Shown here: piece after piece, positions 1-8,046 of the stretch
Layout of the letters: each line of letters opens with the position of its first letter
Position numbering within the stretch: the first letter of the stretch is position 1
Assembly: GCA_002281775.1 (NCBI GenBank)
Contig: NCGY01000002.1
Location: 124,001-188,000 of the forward strand
Direction: 5' to 3'
From: Hydrogenophilales bacterium 16-64-46
GTDB lineage: Bacteria > Pseudomonadota > Gammaproteobacteria > Burkholderiales > Thiobacillaceae
Length of the DNA stretch: 64,000 nucleotides
The notes under the pieces: model-generated
Told to the model about the DNA's origin: nothing
Seen by the model: the letters and a program-made list of their open reading frames with translations, nothing else
Database searches by the model: none
Made by a program: the position numbers and the translations under genes

Positions 1-233
1 TCGCGCTGTTGCTGCTCGGTCATTTCCTCGCCGAGCACGGGCGCGTCATGGATCGCGGGCAACGCCGCTTCCAGCGCGGCCTGGGTCGCAGCGTCGGCTT
101 CGGTGAACAGGCTGCCGTCGGCCTTGTGGCTGTGCGCCACCTTGAGGAAACGCGGCGTCACCTCGCGTAGCGCCACTTCGCGCACCACGGCTTCCACGGC
201 CTTCAGCATCGAAGCCTCGCCCTGGATGCTCAT
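1..233 (-). CDS. inositol monophosphatase family protein (N-terminal part, cut by window edge)
   Basis: Only the first 77 codons are in the window. The translation contains HKADGSLFTEAD followed by an alpha-helical stretch and GEEM, which matches the N-terminal metal-site region of the inositol monophosphatase / 3'(2'),5'-bisphosphate nucleotidase superfamily (Glu of GEEM is normally a magnesium ligand). The start ATG overlaps the stop of the upstream thioredoxin-like gene by ATGA, so the two are probably co-translated. Which phosphomonoester it hydrolyses cannot be told from this fragment; SuhB, CysQ and histidinol-phosphatase relatives share these motifs. Confidence 0.72.
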   Translation of the reverse strand, partial: MSIQGEASMLKAVEAVVREVALREVTPRFLKVAHSHKADGSLFTEADAATQAALEAALPAIHDAPVLGEEMTEQQQR

Positions 234-790
234 TCGCCCTTCCACTTGATCGAACAACCCATGCTGGGAATCTGCCCGGCCGGGCCGCGCTGGGTGGCGG
301 CAATTTCCGTCATCGCCTCGAACAGGTCGCGGCGCACGCCTTCCGGGGCTGTCTCCTTGCGCGATTCGTCGAAGCGCCCCCGATACTGCAATTCACCCCG
401 GCGATTGAGCCCGAAGAAATCCGGCGTACACACGGCACCGTAGGCTTTCGCCACCTGCTGGGTTTCATCGCTGACGTATGGGAAGGAGAAACCGAATTCC
501 GCCGCCACCGCCCGCATGTTGTCGAAGCTGTCTTCGGCGTAGTCGGTGGGGTCGTTCGACATAATGGCGATGGCGTGGATGCCGTGATCACGCCGTAACT
601 CGGCCAGATCACGCACCAGCCGGGGCCGGATCGCCTTGACGTAGGGGCAGTGATTGCAGATGAACATGACCAGCAGCCCGTTCGGGCCCATGGCGTCCTG
701 CAATGTCCAGATGCGGCCATCCACGCCGGGCAGGCTGAAACCCGGGGCCTGCCAGCCAAAATCACAGACAGGGGTGGTGAGGGAAACCAT
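230..790 (-). CDS. thioredoxin-family (AhpC/TSA-like) protein
   Basis: A 186-residue cytoplasmic protein with no signal peptide. It has a thioredoxin fold with a CNHC redox motif at residues 45-48 in the context FICNHCPYVK, and a peroxiredoxin-like layout (PGFSLPGVDG near the N-terminus). This matches a widespread bacterial family annotated as thioredoxin family protein or redoxin. The Cys-x-x-Cys pair argues for thiol-disulfide exchange rather than classical peroxiredoxin chemistry, but the substrate is unknown. It is first in a coupled pair with the inositol monophosphatase family gene (ATGA overlap) and divergent from rsmE, with only about 42 bp between the starts. Confidence 0.8.
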   Translation of the reverse strand: MVSLTTPVCDFGWQAPGFSLPGVDGRIWTLQDAMGPNGLLVMFICNHCPYVKAIRPRLVRDLAELRRDHGIHAIAIMSNDPTDYAEDSFDNMRAVAAEFGFSFPYVSDETQQVAKAYGAVCTPDFFGLNRRGELQYRGRFDESRKETAPEGVRRDLFEAMTEIAATQRGPAGQIPSMGCSIKWKGE

Positions 791-832
791 GGCGACTCCA
801 CTGAATCTCGGATTGACCCCGGCATAATACCA

Positions 833-1564
833 ATGATGTCACCGCCGCGTTTTTACCTCGACCAGCCGCTCGCTTCCGGCGCGCGCTTCACCCTGCCGCC
901 CGGGCCTGCGCGTCATGCCGCACGGGCATTGCGTCTGTCCGAAGGCAGTCTCATCACCTTGTTCAACGGCTCGGGGGGTGAGTACGAGGCGCGCATCGAG
1001 CGCATCCACAGGGACGATGTCGCCGTCAGCATTGCCGGGCATCGGGCCGTCGAACGCGAATCCCGGCTGCGCGTGATGCTGGCGCAGGGCATCTCCAGCG
1101 GCGAGCGCATGGATTACACCCTGCAGAAAGCGGTGGAACTGGGCATCACGGCGATCCAGCCGCTGGCGACGCGGCGCAGCGTGGTCAAGCTCGCGGGCGA
1201 GCGCAGCGAGCGGCGCGTGGCGCACTGGCAGGGCGTGGTCGCCAGCGCCTGCGAGCAATGCGGCCGCAACACCCTGCCGCCGGTGGCGCAGCCGCTGGCG
1301 CTGGCGAACTGGCTCGGTACGCGCGCACCGGGGCGTCTGCTGTTTCTGTCACCGCTCGCCGAGATGCGCTTCGCCGACCTGCCCCCTCCCGAGGGCCTCG
1401 ACACCCTGGTCGCCGGCCCGGAAGGCGGATTCGAAGCCGACGAACTCGCCGCGCTCGACGCCGCCCGGGCCATTCCGGTGCGGCTCGGGCCGCGTGTATT
1501 GCGAACGGAAACCGCCGCGCTGGCGGCGCTGGCGACCATGCAGGCGCTGTGGGGCGATTTCTGA
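833..1564 (+). CDS. rsmE: 16S rRNA (uracil(1498)-N3)-methyltransferase
   Basis: A SPOUT-class methyltransferase of 243 residues, the usual RsmE length. It methylates N3 of U1498 in 16S rRNA of the 30S subunit. The N-terminal PUA-like part begins PPRFYLDQPL. The trefoil-knot SAM site is recognisable from AGPEGGFEADEL and RLGPRVLRTETAALAAL near the C-terminus, and YTLQKAVELGI is also typical. Two adjacent ATG codons (833 and 836) can serve as start; an upstream in-frame extension lacks family similarity. There is no clear ribosome-binding site, and a TAATAC element lies a few bases before the ATG, so the transcript may be leaderless or have a very short leader. Confidence 0.93.
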   Translation: MMSPPRFYLDQPLASGARFTLPPGPARHAARALRLSEGSLITLFNGSGGEYEARIERIHRDDVAVSIAGHRAVERESRLRVMLAQGISSGERMDYTLQKAVELGITAIQPLATRRSVVKLAGERSERRVAHWQGVVASACEQCGRNTLPPVAQPLALANWLGTRAPGRLLFLSPLAEMRFADLPPPEGLDTLVAGPEGGFEADELAALDAARAIPVRLGPRVLRTETAALAALATMQALWGDF

Positions 1565-1576
1565 TCTGGCCCGCAC

Positions 1577-2017
1577 TCAGGGCCGCAGGTAGGTATAGCC
1601 CTGTTGCTGCTTCTGCATGATCTCGACCACCCCGGCATTGACGTAACCGATCGTGCCGTTCATGTCGCCCTTGCTGAGTTTCTGCGCGCGCATGGTGTTC
1701 TCGCACGCCACGACCTGCACGCCGGAATCAACCGCCTCCTGGATACGGTTGGCCACTTCGGATTCGGCCTTCAACATACCAATGCCCGGACCGTAGGCGA
1801 CGATTTCCAGATCGACCTTGTCCTTGCCCAGGTCCTTCTGAATGTTTTTGGCGTTGTTCAGCGCGAGATTCCATTTGGCCGGGTCGTTATCGCTGACCTG
1901 AATCACCATTTTGGCCTTGCCATCAACCGCAGCCGCCGTTGCCGGCTGGGCCAACGCGCCCACCAGTGCCAGCCCGCCCAGTAGCGCGCCCATCGTCGTG
2001 TGCATCCGTTTCATCAT
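1577..2017 (-). CDS. secreted DsrE/DsrF-like family protein
   Basis: A 146-residue protein with a clear signal peptide (KR near the start, a hydrophobic core, cleavage probably after the Ala-rich TAAA). The mature part resembles DsrE-like domains: alternating strands and helices with VIQVSDNDPAKWNLAL, IVAYGPGIGML and VVACENTMRAQKL. The single conserved Cys in VACENT is typical of this subfamily, which is common in sulfur-oxidising betaproteobacteria. DsrE relatives carry or sense sulfur through a cysteine, but the periplasmic members are uncharacterised. The start is chosen by a GAGGCGAGAC ribosome-binding site; an upstream in-frame extension would destroy the signal peptide. It is transcribed alone, convergent to rsmE. 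Confidence 0.8.
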   Translation of the reverse strand: MMKRMHTTMGALLGGLALVGALAQPATAAAVDGKAKMVIQVSDNDPAKWNLALNNAKNIQKDLGKDKVDLEIVAYGPGIGMLKAESEVANRIQEAVDSGVQVVACENTMRAQKLSKGDMNGTIGYVNAGVVEIMQKQQQGYTYLRP

Positions 2018-2044
2018 GAGTGTCTCGCCTCGCTTCGTTAAACT

Positions 2045-2064
2045 AAAAAATGGGCTCGTGCCCA
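2045..2064 (-). terminator. terminator-like hairpin in the leader of the DsrE-like gene
   Basis: Read on the minus strand, a 5-bp stem (TGGGC/GCCCA, loop ACGA) is followed directly by six T. It lies about 30 nt upstream of the DsrE-like start, with no minus-strand gene upstream to terminate. An AT-rich TATAAA element at 2108-2113 (minus) could be the -10 of its promoter, with TTGCCC 19 bp further out, so the hairpin would fall inside the 5' leader and could attenuate transcription. The stem is short, so the call is tentative. Confidence 0.4.
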
Positions 2065-2191
2065 ATCCAAGCTTATGACGGACTGCCACATGCATTTATT
2101 CCACTTATTTATACAAACCCAACACAGCCTGCGGGCAAAGGGGGTTTTCGGTATGCTTCCGTCCTGAATCCCCTATTCACAGGCTGTCCCC

Positions 2192-3505
2192 TTGAAAGAC
2201 ACCGCGCATTTCGTCCACTGGTTCCGCTCCGCCGCACCGTACATCCACGGTTTTCGCAACAAGACCTTCGTCATCGCCTTCGGCGGCGAACTGGTGTCGG
2301 ACGGCGGTTTTGTCCAGCTCGCGCACGACGTCAACCTGCTCAACAGCCTGGGGGTGCGGCTGGTGCTGGTGCATGGGGTGCGGCCGCAGGTGGAAGCGCG
2401 GCTGACCGAGAACGGTGCGACGATCCGCTACGTCAGCGGCCTGCGCGTCACCGACGACGCGGCGCTGGCCTGCGTGAAGGAGGCCGCCGGTACGGTGCGG
2501 GTCGAGATCGAGGCCCTGCTGTCGCTGGGCGTGGCCAACACACCCATGGCGGGAGCCGACATCCGCGTGGCCTCGGGCAACTTCGTCACCGCCAAGCCCA
2601 TCGGCGTGATCGAAGGCGTCGACCTGCTGCACACCGGCGAAGTCCGCAAGATCGACGCCGCCGCCATCCGCCGGCGGCTCGACCAGCACGACATCGTGCT
2701 GCTGTCGCCGATCGGCTACTCACCCACGGGCGAAATCTTCAACCTCAGCCTCGAAGACGTGGCGACCCAGGCTGCGGTCGAACTCGCTGCCGACAAGCTG
2801 ATCTTCCTGATGGACACCGAAGGCGTCCCCGGCAAGGGCCGCACCATCCGCAGCGCGCTCACCGTGAGCGAGGCCCGGCAGATGCTGGAGCAGAACCGCA
2901 AGCTGCCGGAAGACGTGGGCTACTACCTGCCCTGCACCGTCGCCGCGTGCACCCAGGGCGTCAAGCGTGCGCACCTCATCAGCCGCAAGCGCGACGGTGC
3001 GTTGCTGTCCGAGCTGTTCACCCGCGATGGGGTGGGCACGATGGTTTCGCCCACGCCGCTCGAAACCCTGCGCCCGGCCAGCATCGACGACGTCGGCGGC
3101 ATTCTGGGCCTGATCGAGCCGCTGGAACGCGAAGGCATCCTGGTGCGGCGTTCGCGCGAACTGCTGGAAATGGAAATCGAGCGCTTCCTGATCCTCGAAT
3201 CCGACGGCGTCGTGGCCGGCTGCGCCGCACTCTATCCCTTCCCCGAAGAGCAGGCGGCCGAGCTCGCCTGCCTTGCCGTGTCGCAGGAGTTTCGCGGGCG
3301 CGGCTTCGGTGATCTGTTGCTGGCAGCAGCGGAAAAAAATGGCAAAAAGGCGGGTTTCAAGCGACTATTCGTGCTGACGACCCGCACCGAGCACTGGTTT
3401 GAAGAGCGGGGGTTCGTCGATAGCAGCCCGGATCGGCTGCCCCAGCGCAAACAGGCGCTTTATAACTACAAGCGGAAATCCAAGGTTCTCGAGAAGCAGC
3501 TCTGA
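2192..3505 (+). CDS. argA: N-acetylglutamate synthase (amino-acid acetyltransferase)
   Basis: A 437-residue ArgA with the standard two-domain layout. The N-terminal amino-acid kinase-like domain (FVIAFGGELVSDGG, LVLVHGVRPQVEARL, LLSPIGYSPTGE) is followed by a C-terminal GNAT acetyltransferase domain (CLAVSQEFRGRGFGDLLL is the acetyl-CoA loop). It makes N-acetylglutamate from glutamate and acetyl-CoA, the first step of arginine synthesis, and is normally inhibited by arginine through the kinase-like domain. The start is TTG, because no ATG or GTG sits at the conserved N-terminus (KDTAHFVHWFRSAAPYIHGF). The ribosome-binding site is poor, suggesting modest translation. The next gene follows after 13 bp. 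Confidence 0.95.
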   Translation: MKDTAHFVHWFRSAAPYIHGFRNKTFVIAFGGELVSDGGFVQLAHDVNLLNSLGVRLVLVHGVRPQVEARLTENGATIRYVSGLRVTDDAALACVKEAAGTVRVEIEALLSLGVANTPMAGADIRVASGNFVTAKPIGVIEGVDLLHTGEVRKIDAAAIRRRLDQHDIVLLSPIGYSPTGEIFNLSLEDVATQAAVELAADKLIFLMDTEGVPGKGRTIRSALTVSEARQMLEQNRKLPEDVGYYLPCTVAACTQGVKRAHLISRKRDGALLSELFTRDGVGTMVSPTPLETLRPASIDDVGGILGLIEPLEREGILVRRSRELLEMEIERFLILESDGVVAGCAALYPFPEEQAAELACLAVSQEFRGRGFGDLLLAAAEKNGKKAGFKRLFVLTTRTEHWFEERGFVDSSPDRLPQRKQALYNYKRKSKVLEKQL

Positions 3506-3518
3506 CTGGAAAAGCTCC

Positions 3519-4355
3519 GTGCATCTACCCTTAGTCGCCTCGCTGGCCGCATGCCTGCTCATGTTTGCCGTGCCCATCCGGGCAGCGTCGCCGCTCGTCG
3601 TCGGCGTACTGCCCTACCAGGGCGCGCGCGCCCTCATCGCCGAACACCGCGACCTGTCCGACTATCTGCGTAGCGCGCTGAATCGCCCCGTGCAGATCGT
3701 CACGGCGCGCAACGCGCAGGTATTCGGCCAGCGCCTGCTGGCCGGCGACTATGACCTGGCGCTGGCACCGGCCCATTTCGCCCGCCTGGCCGAGCGCGAG
3801 GCGGGCTGGCAGGTGCTCGCCGAACATCGCCCCGACACCCCGCTGTACCTGCTGACGGCCGCCAGCACACCCGCGAGCCGGCAACCCCGCGCCGGCGACA
3901 CCGTGGCGGTGCCGGATCGCGCCATGCTGCTCACGCTGGCCGCACAACGCTGGCTCGACAGCCATTTCGCCCTGGACCCGCGCGACTACCATCTGCTCGA
4001 TGCCGGTTCCCACAGCGCAGCCTTGCAGGCCGTGCTGGACGGTCGTGCGGATTACGCCGTCAGTGCCCTCGCGGCCATGAACCTGGTTCGCCCCGGCAAT
4101 ATCCGGCGTATCCGCATTGCGCATGAAATCGGCAAGGTTCCGCTGCTGGTCTATATCGCCCGGCCGACCCTGCCCGCTGCCACCGTGGCCCGCCTCAGGG
4201 CGGCGCTGCTCGATTTTCCCGTCCCGGCGCCGCTGCGGGTAGTGGCATCGGACCAGCACAGCCTCGCCGCCGTGGACGTCTACCTGCCCGCCACCCGGCA
4301 GCTGTTGCGCGATAGCCTGCCGACCAAAAGCCAGGAGCTTGCCGATGTTCGATAA
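3519..4355 (+). CDS. PhnD-like periplasmic substrate-binding protein (first of two)
   Basis: About 278 residues, starting at GTG with a signal peptide (hydrophobic SLAACLLMFAVPIRAA). The mature protein has the phosphate/phosphite/phosphonate binding protein pattern: VVGVLPYQGARAL, DYDLALAPAHFARL, and a hinge region with DAGSHSAALQAVLDGRADYAV. The family delivers oxyanions or organic phosphonates to ABC transporters, but no permease or ATPase gene is nearby. Instead a second binding protein overlaps its 3' end, followed by a c-di-GMP enzyme. The inferred role is a periplasmic ligand sensor for that membrane protein. It is shorter and more diverged than the second copy. The ligand is unknown. 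Confidence 0.75.
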   Translation: MHLPLVASLAACLLMFAVPIRAASPLVVGVLPYQGARALIAEHRDLSDYLRSALNRPVQIVTARNAQVFGQRLLAGDYDLALAPAHFARLAEREAGWQVLAEHRPDTPLYLLTAASTPASRQPRAGDTVAVPDRAMLLTLAAQRWLDSHFALDPRDYHLLDAGSHSAALQAVLDGRADYAVSALAAMNLVRPGNIRRIRIAHEIGKVPLLVYIARPTLPAATVARLRAALLDFPVPAPLRVVASDQHSLAAVDVYLPATRQLLRDSLPTKSQELADVR

Positions 4356-5187
4356 ATCCCTGCACATCCTACTGCTTGCCTGCCTGCTGTTGTGCGCGCC
4401 GTCGCTGCGCGCCGAGCAGCCGCCGCTGTCGTTTGGCGTGTTTCCCAACCTCTCGGCGCGGCAGGTTGTCGAAATCTACCGGCCGCTCGCGCGGGCGCTG
4501 GAAAAGAGCCTCAAGCGCGAGGTCGTGATCTACAGTGCGCGCGACTTCCGTACCTTCGCCCAGCGCACCGCCCGGGGCGAATACGACATCCTGCTCACCG
4601 CCCCGCACCTGGCCTGGCTGGCACGCCAGGACGCCGGCTACCGGCCGCTGCTGAAGTACGCGACGCCCACCCACGGCCTCCTGGTGGTGCACAAGGATTC
4701 GGCCCTGCTCACCCCCGAAGCCCTACGCGGCAAAACCCTGGCGCGCGCGGATGCGCTCGCGGTCACGGTGCTCGCCATCCAGTCCGACCTGGCGGCGCGC
4801 GGACTGCGTGCCGGCATCGACTACCAGCTGCGCGACGCCGGTACCCACAACAATGCCGTGATGCAGGTCATCAACAAACGCACCGACGCCGCAGCGCTCG
4901 GCCTACACCCTTACCTTCTGCTGGCCCCCGACCTGCGCGCCCGGCTACGGGTCCTGATCGAAAGCCCGCCGGTGTCGAGCCTGATGTACCTGACCCACCC
5001 GCGGCTGCGCGACAGCGAGGCACGGGCCATCCGCAAGGCCATGCTCGCCTTTGCCGCCAGCGCCGAAGGCCAGACCTTCATGAAGCGTGGCGGCTACGGC
5101 GGCTACGCTGCGGTGGACGGGCGGGAACTGCGCGCCTTCCGGCCCTATGCGCTGGAAGTTCAGAATCTGTTGCAGGAGGCCCCTTGA
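4345..5187 (+). CDS. PhnD-like periplasmic substrate-binding protein (second of two)
   Basis: A 280-residue protein with a signal peptide (HILLLACLLLCAPSLRAE) and the PhnD-type fold markers LSFGVFPNLSARQVV, YRPLARALEKSL, EYDILLTAPHLAWLA and DAGTHNNAVMQVINKRTDAA. The ATG is preceded by AGGAG at 7-nt spacing and lies inside the end of the first binding-protein gene, so translation is coupled. The two proteins are related to each other (LAPAHFARLAERE versus LTAPHLAWLARQD), which suggests an old tandem duplication. The stop overlaps the start of the PAS-GGDEF-EAL gene. No transporter components are present, supporting a sensing rather than uptake role. Confidence 0.78.
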   Translation: MFDKSLHILLLACLLLCAPSLRAEQPPLSFGVFPNLSARQVVEIYRPLARALEKSLKREVVIYSARDFRTFAQRTARGEYDILLTAPHLAWLARQDAGYRPLLKYATPTHGLLVVHKDSALLTPEALRGKTLARADALAVTVLAIQSDLAARGLRAGIDYQLRDAGTHNNAVMQVINKRTDAAALGLHPYLLLAPDLRARLRVLIESPPVSSLMYLTHPRLRDSEARAIRKAMLAFAASAEGQTFMKRGGYGGYAAVDGRELRAFRPYALEVQNLLQEAP

Positions 5188-7976
5188 AGGATTGGTGGAG
5201 CGGCCTTTCGCTGCGCTACAAGCTGACGCTCGCTGCCCTGGCGGTTGAGGCGGTGATGTTCGCCTTCCTCATCTGGAACGGGATGCGGGTGGGCCAGGAC
5301 GCGCTCCAGCAGCAGGCCGAACAGCGCCTGAAGGAAATCGCCGGCACCCTCGCCGTGGCGCTGCAGGCCCCGCTGTCGCAACAGGACGACGCCAGCGTGC
5401 GCGACATCGTCGAGACGCTGCGGCAGGGCAGCAGCCTGGAATACATCGAGGTCCGCGACAGCGCCGGCCGCCCGATCCACCAGACCGGGGAAGCCAGGCG
5501 CAAAAACGATTTCGAGCTGATCCAGCCCATCGAACTGGCGGGCCAGCGCTATGGCGAAGCGACGTTGGTGCTCTCCGGCACCTTCATCGTCCAGGCCTCG
5601 CGGCAATACGTGCGCGACAGTTTCGTCATCGCCATCGCCGCTCTCATCCTCACCGGGCTGTTGCTGGCCTTTTCGACCGGCGGCGTGATCCGCCGCTTCG
5701 AATCGCTCACCCGCGCCAGCAAGCGCATGGCGCAGGGCGACCTCGACGTGCTGATCGAGCCGGCCGGCGAGGACGAGATCGGCCAGCTCGTCGGCACCTT
5801 CAACCGCATGGCCGAATCGGTGCGCTTCAACGTGCAGCGCGCGCGGGAAAACGAGGCACGCTTCCACGCCATCGCCGATTACACGCACGACATCGAATTC
5901 TGGCTGTCGCCCGAGGGCCGGCTGCTGTGGGTCAATCCCTCGGTCGAGCGGATGCTGGGCCACAGCGTCGGCACCTGCATGGGCAAGATGAACTTCCCCA
6001 TCGACGTGATCCACCCCGAGGACCGCGCTGCCGCAGAATTCCAGCTGCGCCAGGCGCTGCGCGGCACCTCGGGCGAGGGCTACACCCTGCGCCTGGTGCG
6101 CAACGACGGCTCGCATTTCTGGGGCTCGGTGAACTGGCAGCCGATCCACGACTACAACGGCATCTATCAGGGCATCCGCGCCAGCATCTACAGCATCGAC
6201 GACCTCAAGGCCACCGAGGCCAACCTGCGCGAGACACTGGCCGAATTGCGCGCGGCGGAAACCCTGCAACGCAAATATCTCGACGAAACCGAACAGGAGC
6301 GCGCGCGTCTCGTGTCGCTGCTCTCGGCGATGAACCTCGGCATCCTCTTCGTCGGCACCGACAGCCGGGTGATCTACCACAATCCGAATTTCACCCGCAT
6401 GTGGATGATCGACGAACGGGTGCCGCTGATCGGCCTGCGTGTGCACGACGTGCTCGCCAAGTCCGCCTCCACGCTGGCGCGGCCGGATCATTTCTCCAAG
6501 CACCTGCTGTCGGTGCTGGAAACACGCGAGGTCTCGGACAGCTTCGAAATCCAGATGACCGACGGCCGCGTCATCACCGAACTCGACTACCCCGTGCGCG
6601 ACGGCGAAGGCCGCTTCATCGGCCACCTGTGGATCTACGAGGACGTGACGCGCGAGCGCCAGACCGCCGAGCAGCTCGTCTACCTCGCCGAACGCGACGC
6701 ACTCACCGGACTTTACAACCGCCATCGCTTCCAGCAGGAACTGGGGCGCACCATGCTCGAATCCGACCGCCACCAGATGCGTTCGGCGGTGATGTTCTTC
6801 GACCTCGACGAATTCAAGACCATCAACGACACCTATGGCCATCGCGCCGGCGACGCCCTGCTGATTCGCGTCGCCGGCGAGATCGGCGCGCTGGTGCGTC
6901 GCAACGAGGTGCTGGCGCGGCTGGGCGGCGACGAATTTGCCATCCTCCTGCCCAACGTGCAGGACAAGGAGGCCGAAGCGCTGGCCGAACGCGTGGTGCG
7001 CGCCATCGCGCAGATCCCCTTCCGCTTCGAAGGCCAGAACCTGCGGCTCACCACCAGCCTCGGCATCGCCTACTACCCCACCCACGCGGCCGACGCCGAT
7101 GATCTGGTCGCGCGCGCCGACATCGCGATGTACCAGGCCAAGAGCGCCGGCAAGAACACCTGGCGTGTGTTCCGCGCCGACGAGAGCGCCGACAGCGAGA
7201 TGCGGTCGCGCCTGTCTTGGAGCGAGCGCATCAGCAACGCCATCGACAAGAACCTGTTCCAGCTGCATTTCCAGGGCGTGTACCAGGCCAGCGACAGCAC
7301 GCTTTCGCACCTCGAAGCGCTGATCCGCATGATCGACGAACGCGACCCCGGCCAGCTCATCATGCCGGGGCACTTCATTCCGCTGGCAGAAAAAAGCGGG
7401 CGCATCCTCGACATCGACCGCTGGGTCATCCGCGAAGTCGTACGTCGCCTGTCCGAGAACAGCGCCATGCCCGCCATCGCGGTCAATCTCTCGGGGCGCT
7501 CGCTGTCCGAGCCCGATCTGCCGCAATTCATCGGCGACGAATTGCGCGCTGCACACGTCGACCCGCGCCGGCTCATCGTCGAAATCACCGAAACCGCCGC
7601 CGTCTCCGACCTGCACGACGCACAGCGCATGATCGAGGCCCTGCACCAGCTCGGCTGCGGAGTTTATCTCGACGATTTTGGCGTGGGCTTTGCCTCGTTT
7701 GCCTACCTCAAGCACCTCAACGTTGACACCATCAAGATCGACGGTATCTTCATCCGCGACCTGCCCAGCGACCCGGACAATCAGGTCTTCGTGCAGGCCA
7801 TGGTCAGCGTAGCGCTTGGCCTCGGCAAATCGGTGCTCGCCGAATACGTCGAGGATGGCAAGACGCTGGCGCTCCTGCGCACCTACGGCATCGACCTGGT
7901 ACAGGGCTATTTCCTCGACCGTCCCGTCGCCGACCACCCCGCGCTCTCCCCCGTGGCTGTGCCTGTCACACGCTGA
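5184..7976 (+). CDS. membrane PAS-GGDEF-EAL protein (c-di-GMP synthesis/degradation)
   Basis: A 930-residue inner-membrane protein. Order of parts: TM segment (about residues 13-31), periplasmic sensor (32-145), second TM (147-168), HAMP linker, PAS/PAC (about 225-340, FHAIADYTHDIEFWLS), a second PAS (375-490), GGDEF (495-660) and EAL (676-925). GGDEF is intact (LGGDEFAI, preceded by FFDLDEFKTIND). The EAL domain keeps EALIR, VNLSGRSLS, EITETA, DDFGVGFAS, KIDGIF, AEYVED and QGYFLDRP, so both activities are plausible. The start is TTG with AGGAGG just upstream, and the TTGA overlap couples it to the PhnD-like gene. The inferred role is to convert periplasmic ligand binding into a c-di-GMP change. 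In-frame sequence before the TTG is a shadow of the upstream gene. Confidence 0.88.
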   Translation: MKDWWSGLSLRYKLTLAALAVEAVMFAFLIWNGMRVGQDALQQQAEQRLKEIAGTLAVALQAPLSQQDDASVRDIVETLRQGSSLEYIEVRDSAGRPIHQTGEARRKNDFELIQPIELAGQRYGEATLVLSGTFIVQASRQYVRDSFVIAIAALILTGLLLAFSTGGVIRRFESLTRASKRMAQGDLDVLIEPAGEDEIGQLVGTFNRMAESVRFNVQRARENEARFHAIADYTHDIEFWLSPEGRLLWVNPSVERMLGHSVGTCMGKMNFPIDVIHPEDRAAAEFQLRQALRGTSGEGYTLRLVRNDGSHFWGSVNWQPIHDYNGIYQGIRASIYSIDDLKATEANLRETLAELRAAETLQRKYLDETEQERARLVSLLSAMNLGILFVGTDSRVIYHNPNFTRMWMIDERVPLIGLRVHDVLAKSASTLARPDHFSKHLLSVLETREVSDSFEIQMTDGRVITELDYPVRDGEGRFIGHLWIYEDVTRERQTAEQLVYLAERDALTGLYNRHRFQQELGRTMLESDRHQMRSAVMFFDLDEFKTINDTYGHRAGDALLIRVAGEIGALVRRNEVLARLGGDEFAILLPNVQDKEAEALAERVVRAIAQIPFRFEGQNLRLTTSLGIAYYPTHAADADDLVARADIAMYQAKSAGKNTWRVFRADESADSEMRSRLSWSERISNAIDKNLFQLHFQGVYQASDSTLSHLEALIRMIDERDPGQLIMPGHFIPLAEKSGRILDIDRWVIREVVRRLSENSAMPAIAVNLSGRSLSEPDLPQFIGDELRAAHVDPRRLIVEITETAAVSDLHDAQRMIEALHQLGCGVYLDDFGVGFASFAYLKHLNVDTIKIDGIFIRDLPSDPDNQVFVQAMVSVALGLGKSVLAEYVEDGKTLALLRTYGIDLVQGYFLDRPVADHPALSPVAVPVTR

Positions 7977-8046
7977 GCCGCAGCCCGGAGCACGCCGGGC
8001 GGAATGCTAAAATGCGCGGCTTTTCCCGGCCTTTCAGGATTCCGCC

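Noticed and set aside
2050..3312. A 420-codon plus-strand frame overlapping argA in another frame
   Set aside because: Arg/Pro/Gly-rich shadow; argA has full family similarity in the other frame.
4392..5183. An extra 264 codons in frame before the PAS-GGDEF-EAL protein
   Set aside because: This part is Arg/Pro-rich and lies inside the second PhnD-like gene. The TTG at 5184 has an AGGAGG site and gives a normal N-terminal TM segment.
5160..7937. A 925-codon open frame on the minus strand opposite the PAS-GGDEF-EAL gene
   Set aside because: It is antisense to a gene with intact catalytic motifs. Its composition (His/Asp/Val/Gly-rich, no domains) is what third-position GC bias gives on the complementary strand.
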